From an uncultured Elioraea sp. (GTDB lineage: Bacteria > Pseudomonadota > Alphaproteobacteria > Acetobacterales > Acetobacteraceae), in assembly GCA_937928775.1 (NCBI GenBank), contig CALFVI010000050.1, positions 1-52,851 of the forward strand: a DNA stretch of 52,851 bases, in the 5' to 3' direction. Both the position numbers and the translations under genes were made by a program. The notes beneath the pieces are model-generated. The model had not been told where the DNA came from. It made no database searches and worked only from the letters and a program-made list of their open reading frames with translations. This document shows, one piece after another, positions 17,225-26,901 of the stretch. Position 1 is the stretch's first letter; each line of letters begins with the position of its first letter.

Positions 17225-17695
17225 GTGCGTGCGCGCCGGCGCCGCGACGAGCTTGCTTTCGCCCTTCTGCTCGTCGCTCTCGCCTTGCTGTCGCTCTGGC
17301 AGACGCTTTCGATCCCCGTCTCGCCGATTTACGCGCGCGTCGGTCCCACCGCGTTTCCCTGGATCGCCTCGGCCGGGCTGCTCGTCTTCTCGCTGGTGCT
17401 GCTTCGGCAGGCCTTAGGCGGCGGATTTCCCGGAGTGGATCGGCAGAAGACGGTGGATTGGCGAAGCCTCGGCTGGGTTGCGGCGGGGCTTGTCGCAAAC
17501 GCAGTGCTGATCACCACCTTGGGCTTTGTCTTCGCCTCTGTTGCCCTCTTCGCCTGCACAGCGCGGGGGTTCGGAAGCCAGCGCCCCGTTCGCGACGCGC
17601 TGATCGGCTTGGGTGTGGGGCTTGCCGCCTTCCTCGGGTTCGCGCGGCTTCTCGGCGTGAACATCGGCGCGGGCGTGCTTGAGGGGCTGCTGTAG
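17225..17695 (+). CDS. tctB: Tripartite tricarboxylate transporter TctB subunit
   Basis: This 156-residue small membrane subunit pairs with TctA. Four hydrophobic segments (about residues 9-27, 39-60, 81-113 as a pair, and 125-147) match the family. It starts at GTG 17225 with no clear ribosome-binding site, 26 bases after tctC, and ends just before tctA, which begins four bases after its stop. TctB is poorly conserved, so the call leans on topology and on gene order C-B-A. Confidence 0.85.
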   Translation: MRARRRRDELAFALLLVALALLSLWQTLSIPVSPIYARVGPTAFPWIASAGLLVFSLVLLRQALGGGFPGVDRQKTVDWRSLGWVAAGLVANAVLITTLGFVFASVALFACTARGFGSQRPVRDALIGLGVGLAAFLGFARLLGVNIGAGVLEGLL

Positions 17696-17699
17696 CGAG

Positions 17700-19208
17700 A
17701 TGGAAACGCTCGCCCTGCTCGCCGGCGGCTTCGCGACGGCGCTTTCGGCCCAGAACCTCCTGTTCGCTTTCGCCGGCTGTTTTCTCGGTACAGCGGTTGG
17801 CGTTCTGCCGGGCATCGGGCCGGCGCTCACCGTCGCGCTCTTGCTTCCCATCACCTTCAAGGTGCCGGCAGCCTCCGCCTTTATCCTTTTCGCCGGCGTC
17901 TACTACGGCGCGATGTATGGCGGCTCGACCACCTCCATCCTGCTCAACACGCCGGGCGAGAGTGCGACCATCATCACCGCGCTCGAGGGGTTCCAGATGG
18001 CGAAGAAAGGCAGGGCAGGCCCCGCACTTGCCACCGCTGCGATCGGCAGTTTCGTTGCCGGAACCATCGCCACCGCTGCGCTCACCTTCTTCGCCCCCGT
18101 TGTGGTCGAGCTCGCGCTGAAGCTCGGGCCGGCGGAATATTTCTCGCTGATGGTGATCGCCTTCGTCGCGGTCTCCGCCGTGCTCGGCTCCTCGGCGGTG
18201 CGCGGATTCGCCATGCTGTTCCTTGGTCTGGTGCTCGGCATCGTCGGGGTCGATCTGCAGACCGGCCAGCCGCGCTTCACGTTCGGGCTGATCGAGCTGC
18301 TCGACGGCATCGAGGTGACGATCGTCGCGGTCGGGCTGTTCGCGGTGGCCGAGACGCTGCATCTCGCCGCGCGCCACCGCTACGGCGAGGACGAGCTTCT
18401 GCCCCTCTCCGGCTCGCTTTGGCTGACGCGCGAGGATTTCGCCCGCTCCTGGAAGGCCTGGCTCAGGGGTGCGCTGATCGGCTTCCCGTTCGGCGCCATC
18501 CCGGCGGGAGGTGCAGAGCTTCCGACCTTCTTCTCGTATTACATCGAACGCAAGCTCGCTCGCCGGCCCGAGGAGTTCGGCCATGGCGCGATCGAGGGCG
18601 TGGCGGGGCCTGAGGCCGCCAACAACGCGTCTGCGGCCGGCGTGCTGATGCCGATGCTCACCTTGGGCCTGCCGACTTCAGTGACAGCGGCGATCATGCT
18701 TTCCGCTTTCCAGTCCTACGGCATCCAGCCAGGGCCGCTCCTGTTCCAGACCCAGAGCGATTTGGTGTGGAGCATGATCGCGAGCCTCTACATCGGCAAT
18801 GCGATGTTGCTCGTATTGAACCTGCCGCTGATCGGGCTCTGGGTGCGCGTGTTGCGCATTCCCCGCCCGCAGCTCTACGGTGGCATTTTGGTGTTCGCCA
18901 CCATCGGCGCCTATGGGGTGGCGAACTCCGTTATCGACCTCGCGGTGATGTACGCGGTCGGCCTCGTCGGGATGCTGATGAAACGCTATGATTTTCCGGT
19001 CGCACCGGTCGTCATCGGCATGATTCTCGGGCCGCTGGCGGAGCAGTCCTTTCGGCAGGCGATGACGATCAGCCAGGGCGATGTGACGACCTTCCTCACG
19101 CGGCCGATTTCGGCGGCGTTCCTCGCCATCGCAGCCGCCCTCGTGCTGGCGCCCCCGGTCCTGCGCGCTCACGCAGCCTCGCGCGCGCGCGCCCGATCCT
19201 CGCCATGA
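17700..19208 (+). CDS. tctA: Tripartite tricarboxylate transporter TctA permease
   Basis: This 502-residue large permease subunit has about 11-12 membrane helices. Family motifs are clear: [17 protein letters not shown] near residue 36, [16 protein letters not shown] around 75-90, and the paired repeat [16 protein letters not shown] around 276. The ATG at 17700 is used because the seven codons upstream belong to tctB. The Arg/Ala-rich C-terminus ends 21 bases before the OpgH-like gene. It moves substrate delivered by TctC, probably with protons or sodium. Confidence 0.95.
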   Translation: METLALLAGGFATALSAQNLLFAFAGCFLGTAVGVLPGIGPALTVALLLPITFKVPAASAFILFAGVYYGAMYGGSTTSILLNTPGESATIITALEGFQMAKKGRAGPALATAAIGSFVAGTIATAALTFFAPVVVELALKLGPAEYFSLMVIAFVAVSAVLGSSAVRGFAMLFLGLVLGIVGVDLQTGQPRFTFGLIELLDGIEVTIVAVGLFAVAETLHLAARHRYGEDELLPLSGSLWLTREDFARSWKAWLRGALIGFPFGAIPAGGAELPTFFSYYIERKLARRPEEFGHGAIEGVAGPEAANNASAAGVLMPMLTLGLPTSVTAAIMLSAFQSYGIQPGPLLFQTQSDLVWSMIASLYIGNAMLLVLNLPLIGLWVRVLRIPRPQLYGGILVFATIGAYGVANSVIDLAVMYAVGLVGMLMKRYDFPVAPVVIGMILGPLAEQSFRQAMTISQGDVTTFLTRPISAAFLAIAAALVLAPPVLRAHAASRARARSSP

Positions 19209-19229
19209 TCGGCTGGCAGGCGTCGAGTG

Positions 19230-20948
19230 ATGCGCGCACGACGCTTGCTCTGTCTCGCTCTGGTCCTCGTCCTCGCGGCGATCCCGCTTGCGCTGGTCGC
19301 GTGCGCCCTCGCCGAGGGCGGGTGGTCGATGGCGGAGGCCGCTATTCTCGCGCTCGCTGCCGTGATCGCGCCCTGGGTGGCGAATCTCGGCGCTTCGGCC
19401 CTGGTCGGCTTCGTCGTGCTCATGCGGCGGCAGGACCCGCTGCGCATGGTATGGCCTGAGGTGGTGTTCGACGAGGCGGCGCCGATCACGATCGATACCG
19501 CGCTCGTGCTCTGCATCCGCAACGAGGATACCGCGGCCGTGCTCGCCCGCCAGCGCCCCCTCCTGCAGGAGCTTGCGGCGGAAGGTTTGGCTGAGCGGTT
19601 CGCGCTGGTCGTGCTGTCCGACACGCAGGACGCGACGCACGCCGAGGAGGAGGAGCGCGCGGTCGCGTCGTTCCGGGCGAGCCTGCCTGAGGGCCTGCGG
19701 CTTCTGTATCGCCGGCGCGCGCACAACGAGGGCTTCAAGGCGGGCAATGTGATGGAGTTCGCGCGCCACCGCGCGGCCGGATTCGAGGCGATGGTCGTGC
19801 TCGATGCGGACTCCGTGATGACAGCCGACTGCGTGCTTCGGCTGGTGCGCTTGATGCAAGCGAATCCGCGTGTGGCCTTGATTCAGACCCTGATCGTCGC
19901 CAGGCCCGCTCTGTCGCCCTTCCCGCGTCTCTTTCAGTTCGGCATGCGACACGGCATGCGCGTCTATGCCGCCGGCATCGCCTGGTGGCAGGGGCCGGAC
20001 GGGCCCTATTGGGGGCACAACGCGATCATTCGCCTCGCGCCGTTCCGCGATCATGCCGCGCTGCCGACACTTCCCTCGGGTGGGCGCATTCTCAGTCACG
20101 ACCAGGTCGAGGCTGCGCTGTTGCGTGGTGCTGGCTGGGAGGTTCGGCTCGACCCGCTTGAACAGGGGTCCTATGAAGCGAATCCGCCAACCTTGCTCGA
20201 CTTCCTGGCGCGCGATCTGCGATGGATGGCGGGCAACCTACAGTACTTCGCGCTGCTGCGCCTGCCGCTCTTCCGGCCGATGGGGCGGCTGCAGCTCGTG
20301 CTTGCGATCCTGTTGTTCCTGTTCTCGCCCATCGTCTGCGCCATTGCCGTGCTTGCGTTGATCAACGCCCACGATCCGGCTGCCGCCGCTGCGGTGTCGG
20401 CGCCATGGGGGATCGCCGCGACGGTGCTGTTCGGCGTCCTCTTCTTCGCCCCCAAACTCCTCGGTGCGCTGGAGGTCGCGCTGAAACCGGCTGCCTTGCG
20501 CGCCTGGGGAGGGGGGATGCGCTTTGCGCTGTCGGTGGCGGTCGAGTTCGTCTTCTCCCTGTTGCTGCTGCCGATTTCGGCGATCAACCAGACGGCAGCG
20601 ATGGTGGCGATGGTCTTCGGCAAGCGCATCGGCTGGGCACCGCAGGCGCGGGAAGACCGATCGGTGCCGCTGGCCGATGCCATGCGCGCTCTGTGGTGGC
20701 ACTCGGCGATCGGGCTCGCCGCTCTTCTGGGCTTCGCGTCGGCCTCGCTTGGTGCCTTCCTGTGGGCCCTGCCGCTCATCGCCGGTGCTTTGCTGGCTGT
20801 GCCGTTCTGCGTGGCGACGGCTCATCCTCAGCTGGGCCTGGTCCTGGTACAACACGGCATCTGCGCCATTCCCGAGGAGCTGGATCCGGCCTCGCCCTTC
20901 CCGTCGCTTGTTCAGCCGAAGAGCGGACGCGCGGCGCAGGCGGCGTAG
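19230..20948 (+). CDS. opgH: Glucans biosynthesis glucosyltransferase H (OpgH/MdoH-like)
   Basis: This inner-membrane GT2 enzyme polymerises UDP-glucose into the backbone of osmoregulated periplasmic glucans. The 572-residue product has two N-terminal helices, a catalytic domain with AHNEGFKAGNV, the DAD motif in MVVLDADSVM, and the family-specific ARDLRWMAGNLQY (QxxRW-like site), then about four to six C-terminal helices. It is shorter than enterobacterial OpgH (about 850 residues), mainly at the N-terminus. No opgG lies nearby. ATG 19230 is preceded by an in-frame GTG. Its 3' end overlaps the convergent FkbM-type gene by 37 bases. Confidence 0.88.
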   Translation: MRARRLLCLALVLVLAAIPLALVACALAEGGWSMAEAAILALAAVIAPWVANLGASALVGFVVLMRRQDPLRMVWPEVVFDEAAPITIDTALVLCIRNEDTAAVLARQRPLLQELAAEGLAERFALVVLSDTQDATHAEEEERAVASFRASLPEGLRLLYRRRAHNEGFKAGNVMEFARHRAAGFEAMVVLDADSVMTADCVLRLVRLMQANPRVALIQTLIVARPALSPFPRLFQFGMRHGMRVYAAGIAWWQGPDGPYWGHNAIIRLAPFRDHAALPTLPSGGRILSHDQVEAALLRGAGWEVRLDPLEQGSYEANPPTLLDFLARDLRWMAGNLQYFALLRLPLFRPMGRLQLVLAILLFLFSPIVCAIAVLALINAHDPAAAAAVSAPWGIAATVLFGVLFFAPKLLGALEVALKPAALRAWGGGMRFALSVAVEFVFSLLLLPISAINQTAAMVAMVFGKRIGWAPQAREDRSVPLADAMRALWWHSAIGLAALLGFASASLGAFLWALPLIAGALLAVPFCVATAHPQLGLVLVQHGICAIPEELDPASPFPSLVQPKSGRAAQAA

Positions 20949-21664
20949 AGGTCGCCGGAATTCGCTTCCGCGGGCAGATCCTCGAGCCAGGAGCGCACCG
21001 TTCCGGCATCGACCGGGCCTGGGAAGACGTATGTAAGGCTCTCTCCCAGAGAAGCGTTGAACCGCGCGTAGCCGAGGGCAACGAGACGGTCGAGCGCGCG
21101 GAATGCGACGGCGCGGGCGATGGTGGTGAACTCGATGGAGAGGGCGGGCGGCGGATGGTCGAGCCCGGCGAGGGCGACATCCTCGAAGCCCTCGACATCG
21201 ATCTTGATGAAATCCGGACGGCCGAACCGGGTGGCGAGGGCGGCGAGAGTGGTGCCGCGCACGCTCGTCCGCCGCGTCCAGGTCTGCCCCTCCCAGCCAG
21301 GCGCGCCGTCCGCTGCGTTGACGAACTCGACCGAGGCGGTGGAAATTGTGGGGTTGGCTTCGTTCAAATAAAGAACGATCCGCTTTTGTGATGAATGAAT
21401 TGCCGCTTCGATCACCGTCACACCTGAATCGCGCACGAAGCGGGCGCGCAGGTAGCGGGCGAGCGCCGATTGCGGTTCGACCGCAACGACGCGCGCACCG
21501 AGGCGGCGGAATGCCTCCGTACGGTCGCCGACGTGCGCGCCGATGTCGAAGGCAAGGTCACCTGAGCGAAGAAACCGCGCGTACCATTTGATCAGCGCGG
21601 CGCGGCGGCCTGCGCTGCCGCGGTAGAGCGCGACGGAACGGGCGATGGCGGAGGGTGGGACCAT
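20912..21664 (-). CDS. FkbM family SAM-dependent methyltransferase
   Basis: This 250-residue methyltransferase has the SAM-binding motif LAFDIGAHVGDRT (about residues 37-49), the acidic strand end VVAVEPQ, and FIKIDVEGFEDVAL (post-motif region, about 150), all typical of FkbM enzymes that O-methylate sugars or small metabolites. It is the last gene of a three-gene reverse-strand set (GST, VOC, FkbM), starting three bases after the VOC stop, and it overlaps the opgH 3' end by 37 bases in convergent orientation. Its substrate is unknown. A glycan target is possible given opgH, but the genes are not co-transcribed. Confidence 0.87.
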   Translation of the reverse strand: MVPPSAIARSVALYRGSAGRRAALIKWYARFLRSGDLAFDIGAHVGDRTEAFRRLGARVVAVEPQSALARYLRARFVRDSGVTVIEAAIHSSQKRIVLYLNEANPTISTASVEFVNAADGAPGWEGQTWTRRTSVRGTTLAALATRFGRPDFIKIDVEGFEDVALAGLDHPPPALSIEFTTIARAVAFRALDRLVALGYARFNASLGESLTYVFPGPVDAGTVRSWLEDLPAEANSGDLYAACAARPLFG

Positions 21665-21667
21665 CGT

Positions 21668-22483
21668 TCAGACGAACAGGAGCGCGGCACCGCCTGCCTG
21701 GTCGGGCGGCAGGAGGAAACCCTGCTCGGTCTCGCGCCCTATACTTGCGGCGAGGCGACGGATCGCCGCTCCGCCATCCTCTGTCCGCAGCACGGCGCCG
21801 GCAATCCACGGCACGGTGGGTGCGGCAACGCCAGGGAAGGGCTCAGTGCTCACAACTCGCACGCGGCCGCGTGGAAGCGCCACGACTCCGTCGTGCGCCG
21901 GCACCCCCGTGAGACGCTCGAGCCGCGCACGTGTTGCCGTCGGCTCGGCGACGGCGAACACAACCTCCTCAAGTGCGACGACGCGGTTGGCGTGGGAGAG
22001 GAGATCGCGTCGCCACAGGAGCTCCGGCGTAAGATGGCGGATCAGCTGCAGCTTGCCCTCCGGAGCGTCCGGCAAAGGGAGCCTTGCGAAGCGAGCGGTC
22101 TCGACCTTGCCGTCGATCGCGATCGGCCTTTCGAGCCAGGCAACACCGTCGATCGCGATACCGGCGGCGCGAAGTCGAGCGAGTTCCGCCTCTTCATCGT
22201 CGATGCCGAAGGCGACGATGTGCAGCCCCTCATGGCGGGCGAGCATGCGGGCAAGGCTGGTGGATGGACGGTCAGGGTCGATCTGCGCGATCAGTTCGAG
22301 GTAGCCCTCGCGAAACATTGCGCAGCGGTTGCCGGTCCCAGTCGGTTCGGGCGTGCCGCGGGGGCCGGGAGCGTAGTGGGTGGCGCGCGGCATCAGCGTG
22401 AACCCCAACCGCTCGTAGAGGGAAGCCGTGACATCGAGGTCGCGGCAGGCGAGGCCGACGTGGTCGAGCGAGGTCGCGCTCAT
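21668..22483 (-). CDS. VOC/glyoxalase superfamily protein
   Basis: This 271-residue protein carries a VOC metalloenzyme fold: the first module starts SLDHVGLACRDLDVTASLYERLGF, with a later LELIAQID strand and a more divergent second half ending in GAALLFV. It resembles the Glyoxalase-like domain group with two related modules. Metal ligands are plausible (His of LDHVG, Glu of YLELI), but the reaction is unknown. The start ATG overlaps the stop of the GST-like gene (ATGA), indicating translational coupling. Confidence 0.82.
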   Translation of the reverse strand: MSATSLDHVGLACRDLDVTASLYERLGFTLMPRATHYAPGPRGTPEPTGTGNRCAMFREGYLELIAQIDPDRPSTSLARMLARHEGLHIVAFGIDDEEAELARLRAAGIAIDGVAWLERPIAIDGKVETARFARLPLPDAPEGKLQLIRHLTPELLWRRDLLSHANRVVALEEVVFAVAEPTATRARLERLTGVPAHDGVVALPRGRVRVVSTEPFPGVAAPTVPWIAGAVLRTEDGGAAIRRLAASIGRETEQGFLLPPDQAGGAALLFV

Positions 22484-23157
22484 TTTGGAATCGTCATGTA
22501 TTTCGCGGTCTTCCAGGCAGGGGGTTCGGACGCGGCTGCCGCGTACCAGTCGCGCAGCAAGGGGTGGTCGAGGACGGTTCGCACATAGCTCCAACTGTCC
22601 TCCGCGAGCTCCGGGCGCCAGGTGGCGAAGCGCGTCGCCACCGGCGCATAGAACGCATCCGCCAGTGTGAAGCGCTCACCGAACAAGTAGGGGCCGCCGT
22701 CGGCGAAGCGCGCGCGGGTCGTGCGCCAGATTGTCTCGACGCGCGCAATGTCGGCGAGCGCCTCCGGCGTGCGCTGACGGCCCGCCGCCTGGTGCGCAAA
22801 GCGCGCGTCGAGGTTCATCCACATCGCGGAGCGAAGCCCGCGAAAACCTGCGTGCATCTCCGCTGCAATCGCCCGCGCGTGTGCCCGTGCCCGCAGCTCC
22901 GACGGCCAGAGCCCAGGTGCCAGTTCGGCGCAGAACTCGGCGATGGCAAGGCTGTCCCAAACAAGGGCGCCGCGATAGGCGAGACAGGGAACCATTCCGG
23001 ACGGCGACACCTCCGCGATGCGCGCCTTCGTCTCCGGCTGATCGAGCGGGATCACCACCTCCTCCACAGCAAGTCCGGCGAGCCGTACGGCGAGCCAGCC
23101 GCGCAGCGACCACGAGGAGAAGGTGCGGGTGCCGATCCAGAGCGTGCCATCCGCCAT
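22480..23157 (-). CDS. Glutathione S-transferase family protein
   Basis: The 225-residue product has an N-terminal thioredoxin-like domain with GTRTFSSWSLRGWLAVRLAG and the cis-Pro segment GMVPCLAY, followed by an all-helical C-terminal domain with LADAFYAPVATRFATW. Ser in TFSSWS is the likely glutathione-activating residue, as in zeta- or beta-like bacterial GSTs. It heads the GST-VOC-FkbM operon. Its promoter region (23158-23280) is shared with the divergent aminotransferase gene. Confidence 0.9.
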   Translation of the reverse strand: MADGTLWIGTRTFSSWSLRGWLAVRLAGLAVEEVVIPLDQPETKARIAEVSPSGMVPCLAYRGALVWDSLAIAEFCAELAPGLWPSELRARAHARAIAAEMHAGFRGLRSAMWMNLDARFAHQAAGRQRTPEALADIARVETIWRTTRARFADGGPYLFGERFTLADAFYAPVATRFATWRPELAEDSWSYVRTVLDHPLLRDWYAAAASEPPAWKTAKYMTIPK

Positions 23158-23280
23158 TTACGCCATCTCCGTCAAAAGCGGACGGACCCTGCCACGGAAG
23201 CCACCGTCCCGCCACCCGCCTCGCCCTTGTCGCGGAAGGGCGCGAGTGGCACGGTGCGACCGCAACCCGGAGGGCTTGCC

Positions 23281-24603
23281 ATGACCGTCTCCTTCCGCCC
23301 GAACGACCTCTCCGCCTTCTGGATGCCCTTCACCGCCAACCGCGCTTTCAAGGCGAACCCTCGCCTGCTCGCGCGTGCCGAGGGAATGTTCTACTACACA
23401 CCGGAAGGCCGGGAGATCCTCGACGGCACTGCCGGGCTCTGGTGCGTCAACGCGGGGCACGGGCGGCGCGAGATCGCGGAGGCGATCAAGCGCCAGGCCG
23501 ATGCGATGGACTTCGCGCCAACCTTCCAGATGGGCCATCCGATCGCCTTCGAGGCGGCCAACGCTCTCGCCGCCTTCCTGCCGGATCATCTGCCGCACGT
23601 GTTTTGGACGAACTCGGGCAGCGAAGCGGCGGACACCGCGCTGAAGATCGCGCTCGCCTACCACCGCGCGCGCGGAGAGGGGCAGCGCATGCGCCTGATC
23701 GGGCGCGAACGCGGCTACCACGGCTCAGGCTTCGGGGGAATGAGCGTGGGGGGCATCGTCGCCAACAGACGCCAGTTCGGCGCACAGCTGCCGTTCGTCG
23801 ATCACCTGCCGCACACGCACCTTCCGCACATGAACCGTTTCGTGCGCGGCGAACCCGAGCACGGCGCCCATCTCGCCGACGCGCTTGAGGATCTCGTCCG
23901 CCTGCACGGCGACACCATCGCCGCCGTGATCGTCGAACCTGTGGCGGGTTCGACGGGTGTGCTCGTTCCCCCGCGCGGCTATCTGCAGCGGCTGCGCGAG
24001 CTCTGCACGAAGCATGGCATCCTGCTCATCTTCGATGAGGTGATTACCGGCTTCTCGCGGCTTGGCGCACCCTTCGCGGCGGATCGGTTCGGTGTGCGGC
24101 CAGACATCCTGACCATGGCCAAGGGCCTCACCAACGCTGCGGTGCCGATGGGCGCGGTGGCGGTGACGGCCGAGATCCACGACACCATCGTGCACGGGGC
24201 ACCGGCCGGAATCGAGCTCTTCCACGGCTACACCTATTCGGGCCACCCTCTGGCCTGCGCAGCAGCGATCGCAGCGATCACCATCCACCGCGAGGAGGAT
24301 CTCGCCGGACGCGCGCGCGACCTCGAGCCCTATTGGAGCGAACGCGTGCACGAGCTCGACTGCGCTCCGGGTGTCGCCGATGTGCGCGATATCGGCATCA
24401 TCGCAGGAATCGAGCTCGCACCGCGTGAGGGCAGACCGGGCGAGCGGGGCGCTGCGGTGCTACAGCGCTGCTTCGAGGAGGGTCTGCTCGTTCGTGTCAC
24501 TGCCGATACGGTCGCCCTCTCTCCACCTCTCATCGTCGAACGCGCACAGATCGACCGCATGGTCGAGACGCTGGATCGCGCCATCCGTACGGAGCCGGCC
24601 TGA
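23281..24603 (+). CDS. Class III omega-aminotransferase (omega-amino acid:pyruvate type)
   Basis: This 440-residue PLP enzyme belongs to the beta-alanine/omega-amino-acid:pyruvate aminotransferase group. It has the N-terminal FWMPFTANR, the cofactor-phosphate loop TNSGSEAADTALK, the catalytic-fold EVITGFSRLGA, and the PLP lysine in LTMAKGLTNAAVPMGAV. The closing region GYTYSGHPLACAA is also typical. Such enzymes remove terminal amino groups from beta-alanine, taurine or diamines. The frame is open far upstream, antisense to the GST gene; ATG 23281 gives the correct family N-terminus. Confidence 0.93.
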   Translation: MTVSFRPNDLSAFWMPFTANRAFKANPRLLARAEGMFYYTPEGREILDGTAGLWCVNAGHGRREIAEAIKRQADAMDFAPTFQMGHPIAFEAANALAAFLPDHLPHVFWTNSGSEAADTALKIALAYHRARGEGQRMRLIGRERGYHGSGFGGMSVGGIVANRRQFGAQLPFVDHLPHTHLPHMNRFVRGEPEHGAHLADALEDLVRLHGDTIAAVIVEPVAGSTGVLVPPRGYLQRLRELCTKHGILLIFDEVITGFSRLGAPFAADRFGVRPDILTMAKGLTNAAVPMGAVAVTAEIHDTIVHGAPAGIELFHGYTYSGHPLACAAAIAAITIHREEDLAGRARDLEPYWSERVHELDCAPGVADVRDIGIIAGIELAPREGRPGERGAAVLQRCFEEGLLVRVTADTVALSPPLIVERAQIDRMVETLDRAIRTEPA

Positions 24604-24614
24604 CGCGGTCGGCG

Positions 24615-26672
24615 ATGGTGCGGATGACGGGGCTCGCGATGCTCCTCTCCCGCCTTTGGCCATGGCGACTGGGTTTGGCCGCCGGGATCGTCGCGTTGAT
24701 CGCGATCGCTTTGGCCGCCTCGTTCGTCCGCGAACGCTCCCTCGAGCCGCTGATCCTGCGCGCGATGGACCGCGCACCGCGCATCGCGGCGGGCCTGTCG
24801 CTGGCGCACGAGCGGGTGACCCTCTCTGCCCTCGAGGCTCTGGTCGACGCGGCCGTGCGGTCGCGGCTGGTGGACGACCTCGCCACCTGGCACGAGGCCA
24901 TCGCGAGCCTCGAGCGGGGGGAGGGGCGCGCCTTGTTCGACGATGTGCCGGGGTTTGCCGCCACCATAGATCGGCTGCGCGCCGTCCGTGCCAAGACCGA
25001 AGCCCTGGAGGTGGCCCTGCGGTTGGGCGAGGAAGGCCCTGCGCTTGAGGAGCTCGCCACCCTGGTGGCGCGCCTCGCTGAGTTGCGTGATCTCGTGTCT
25101 GACCTGGTCGACAGCGCGGTTGCCCGGCAACGGCTGGAGATCGTCCGGCATACGCGCGAGCTGCGCCAAGCCGACCGCGTCGTCATCGCCTGCTCGGCGC
25201 TTTCGGGTCTGCTCGGCGGCCTTCTGCTTCTCGCGCTTCTTGCCGGGTCGAGGAGTGGCCGTGCCGGTGCCTCTCCCGCGGTTACGCAGCCGCCCGCCGG
25301 CGGACTCGATCCCGTGCTGGTGGCGCAGGCGGGGCGCGACCTCGTCGCGAGCCTCCACCGCACCCTCGGCGGGCTTGGCCTACTCGTCGGGGCGGACGGA
25401 GCGGCGACCGAGCCCTTGCAGGCAAGCCGCGAGAGCGCTGAGGCAGCCCTTATCTCGGCCGAGCTTCTTGCCGAGGTTGCTTCTCTCTACTCCGGGCAGA
25501 GTGTGGCCCAGAATGTGCCGTTCGATCCGCAACGGCTGCTGCGGCAGGCGCTTGGCGAGCGGGGGTCTCCTCTGGTGCCGGTACTCATGGAGGAGGGAAT
25601 GCCCCGGGTCTGGCGCGGCGATCCTGCCCGTCTTGTGGCTCTGGTGCGCGCCCTGCTGTGCGCGGCTGGCTCGGCAGGACCCGTGCCGCCGCGGGTGCTG
25701 CTCGCGGCCGAGCCCGATGGGCTTGCGGTGACGATCGGCGAGGGGGGCGAGGCCCAGTTCGAGTTGCTCGACTTTGGCGAAGTCGTGCCGGGGGCGGGTG
25801 CGGCGGCAGTGGTGGTGCACGCCCTCGGCGGGCAGCTGCTGCGCGTTCGCCCAACCGCCGGACGGGCAGGGCAGTTCAAGCTCCTGCTGCCCTTCCAGCC
25901 GGAAGAGAGTAAGGAGGTCGCCTCCCCCTCCAGCTCAGGCCTTCGTGTGCTGGCTGTCGACGACGTTCCGGCGAACCGGCAGCTTCTCGCTGCTCTGCTC
26001 GAGCGCCACGGGCATCGCTGTGAGACCGCGGCCGACGCCGAAGCGGCGCTTGCCCGTCTCGCTGCCGGCGGCATCGACGTTGTGCTGATGGACGTGCACA
26101 TGCCCGGTATTGACGGCGTGGCGGCGGCTCGGCTCATCCGCTCCCTCCCGCCGCCCGTCGGCGGGGTGCCCATTGTCGCCATCACGGCCCAGTCAGCGGC
26201 GGAGGAGAGGGAGGCCCTCCTGGCTGCAGGCATGGCCGACGTGATCGAGAAGCCCATTTCCGCGACGGAACTCCTCGCGGCGCTAAGCCGAGCGGCGGGT
26301 GGCGAGGCAAGTGCGGTGCGGCAGCCTCCTGCGCCCGAGATCGACCATGTCGCCATCGCCGTCCTGCGCTCGACCCTGTCGGTCGAGGCGTTTCAGCGTG
26401 TCGTCGCGGAGGCCTCTGCGCAGGCTGAAGCAGCCTTGGCCGAGGCGGAGGCGGCGGCAGCGGCGGAAGACCTGGGGCGTCTCGACACTGCACTGGGCCG
26501 CCTGTCCGCTGCCTTTGAGCCCTTCGGTGCAGCGCGGCTCGCCGAGGTTGCGGCGAGCGTGCGGTGCGGCGACCAGGACATGGCCGCCCTCCGCAGCGTG
26601 GTGATGGAGACCCTGCGTGCCCTGGGCCGCCGCTCCGCGCCGGCTGCGACAGTCCTTCCCGCGCGGACATGA
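24615..26672 (+). CDS. Degenerate membrane hybrid sensor protein with receiver domain
   Basis: The 685-residue protein has two membrane helices (about residues 12-36 and 190-212) flanking a helical periplasmic domain. A cytoplasmic region at about 230-430 sits where a histidine kinase would be, but no clear HELRTPL box or N/G ATP-binding boxes can be found. A complete receiver domain follows (about 443-560), with acidic pocket AVDD, phosphoacceptor Asp493 in VLMDVHMPG, and the conserved Lys in VIEKP. At the C-terminus an HPt-like helical segment has Gly where the phosphorylatable His should be (ALGRLSAAFEPFGA). It may act as a phosphate-receiving or scaffold protein. It starts 11 bases after the aminotransferase. 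Confidence 0.82.
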   Translation: MVRMTGLAMLLSRLWPWRLGLAAGIVALIAIALAASFVRERSLEPLILRAMDRAPRIAAGLSLAHERVTLSALEALVDAAVRSRLVDDLATWHEAIASLERGEGRALFDDVPGFAATIDRLRAVRAKTEALEVALRLGEEGPALEELATLVARLAELRDLVSDLVDSAVARQRLEIVRHTRELRQADRVVIACSALSGLLGGLLLLALLAGSRSGRAGASPAVTQPPAGGLDPVLVAQAGRDLVASLHRTLGGLGLLVGADGAATEPLQASRESAEAALISAELLAEVASLYSGQSVAQNVPFDPQRLLRQALGERGSPLVPVLMEEGMPRVWRGDPARLVALVRALLCAAGSAGPVPPRVLLAAEPDGLAVTIGEGGEAQFELLDFGEVVPGAGAAAVVVHALGGQLLRVRPTAGRAGQFKLLLPFQPEESKEVASPSSSGLRVLAVDDVPANRQLLAALLERHGHRCETAADAEAALARLAAGGIDVVLMDVHMPGIDGVAAARLIRSLPPPVGGVPIVAITAQSAAEEREALLAAGMADVIEKPISATELLAALSRAAGGEASAVRQPPAPEIDHVAIAVLRSTLSVEAFQRVVAEASAQAEAALAEAEAAAAAEDLGRLDTALGRLSAAFEPFGAARLAEVAASVRCGDQDMAALRSVVMETLRALGRRSAPAATVLPART

Positions 26673-26901
26673 TCGGCGCCGGTCTTCCGCCATCGGCCGC
26701 GCCTGACAGCGCTCACGTCGGCCCGTCGTTCTTGGCGTGCTCGCTTTGGCTTGGACCATCGGCGCGCTGGTGGTGTTTGCCGCCGCATCGGGCGCGGCAG
26801 AGGATAGATTGGCCGCGGGCAGGCCGCCGTTTGATGTCTGGGCCGAAGCCGGCTAGACCGCGACCGGGCCCGGCCAGGGCGAGGGAGCGGAACACCTTGC
26901 C

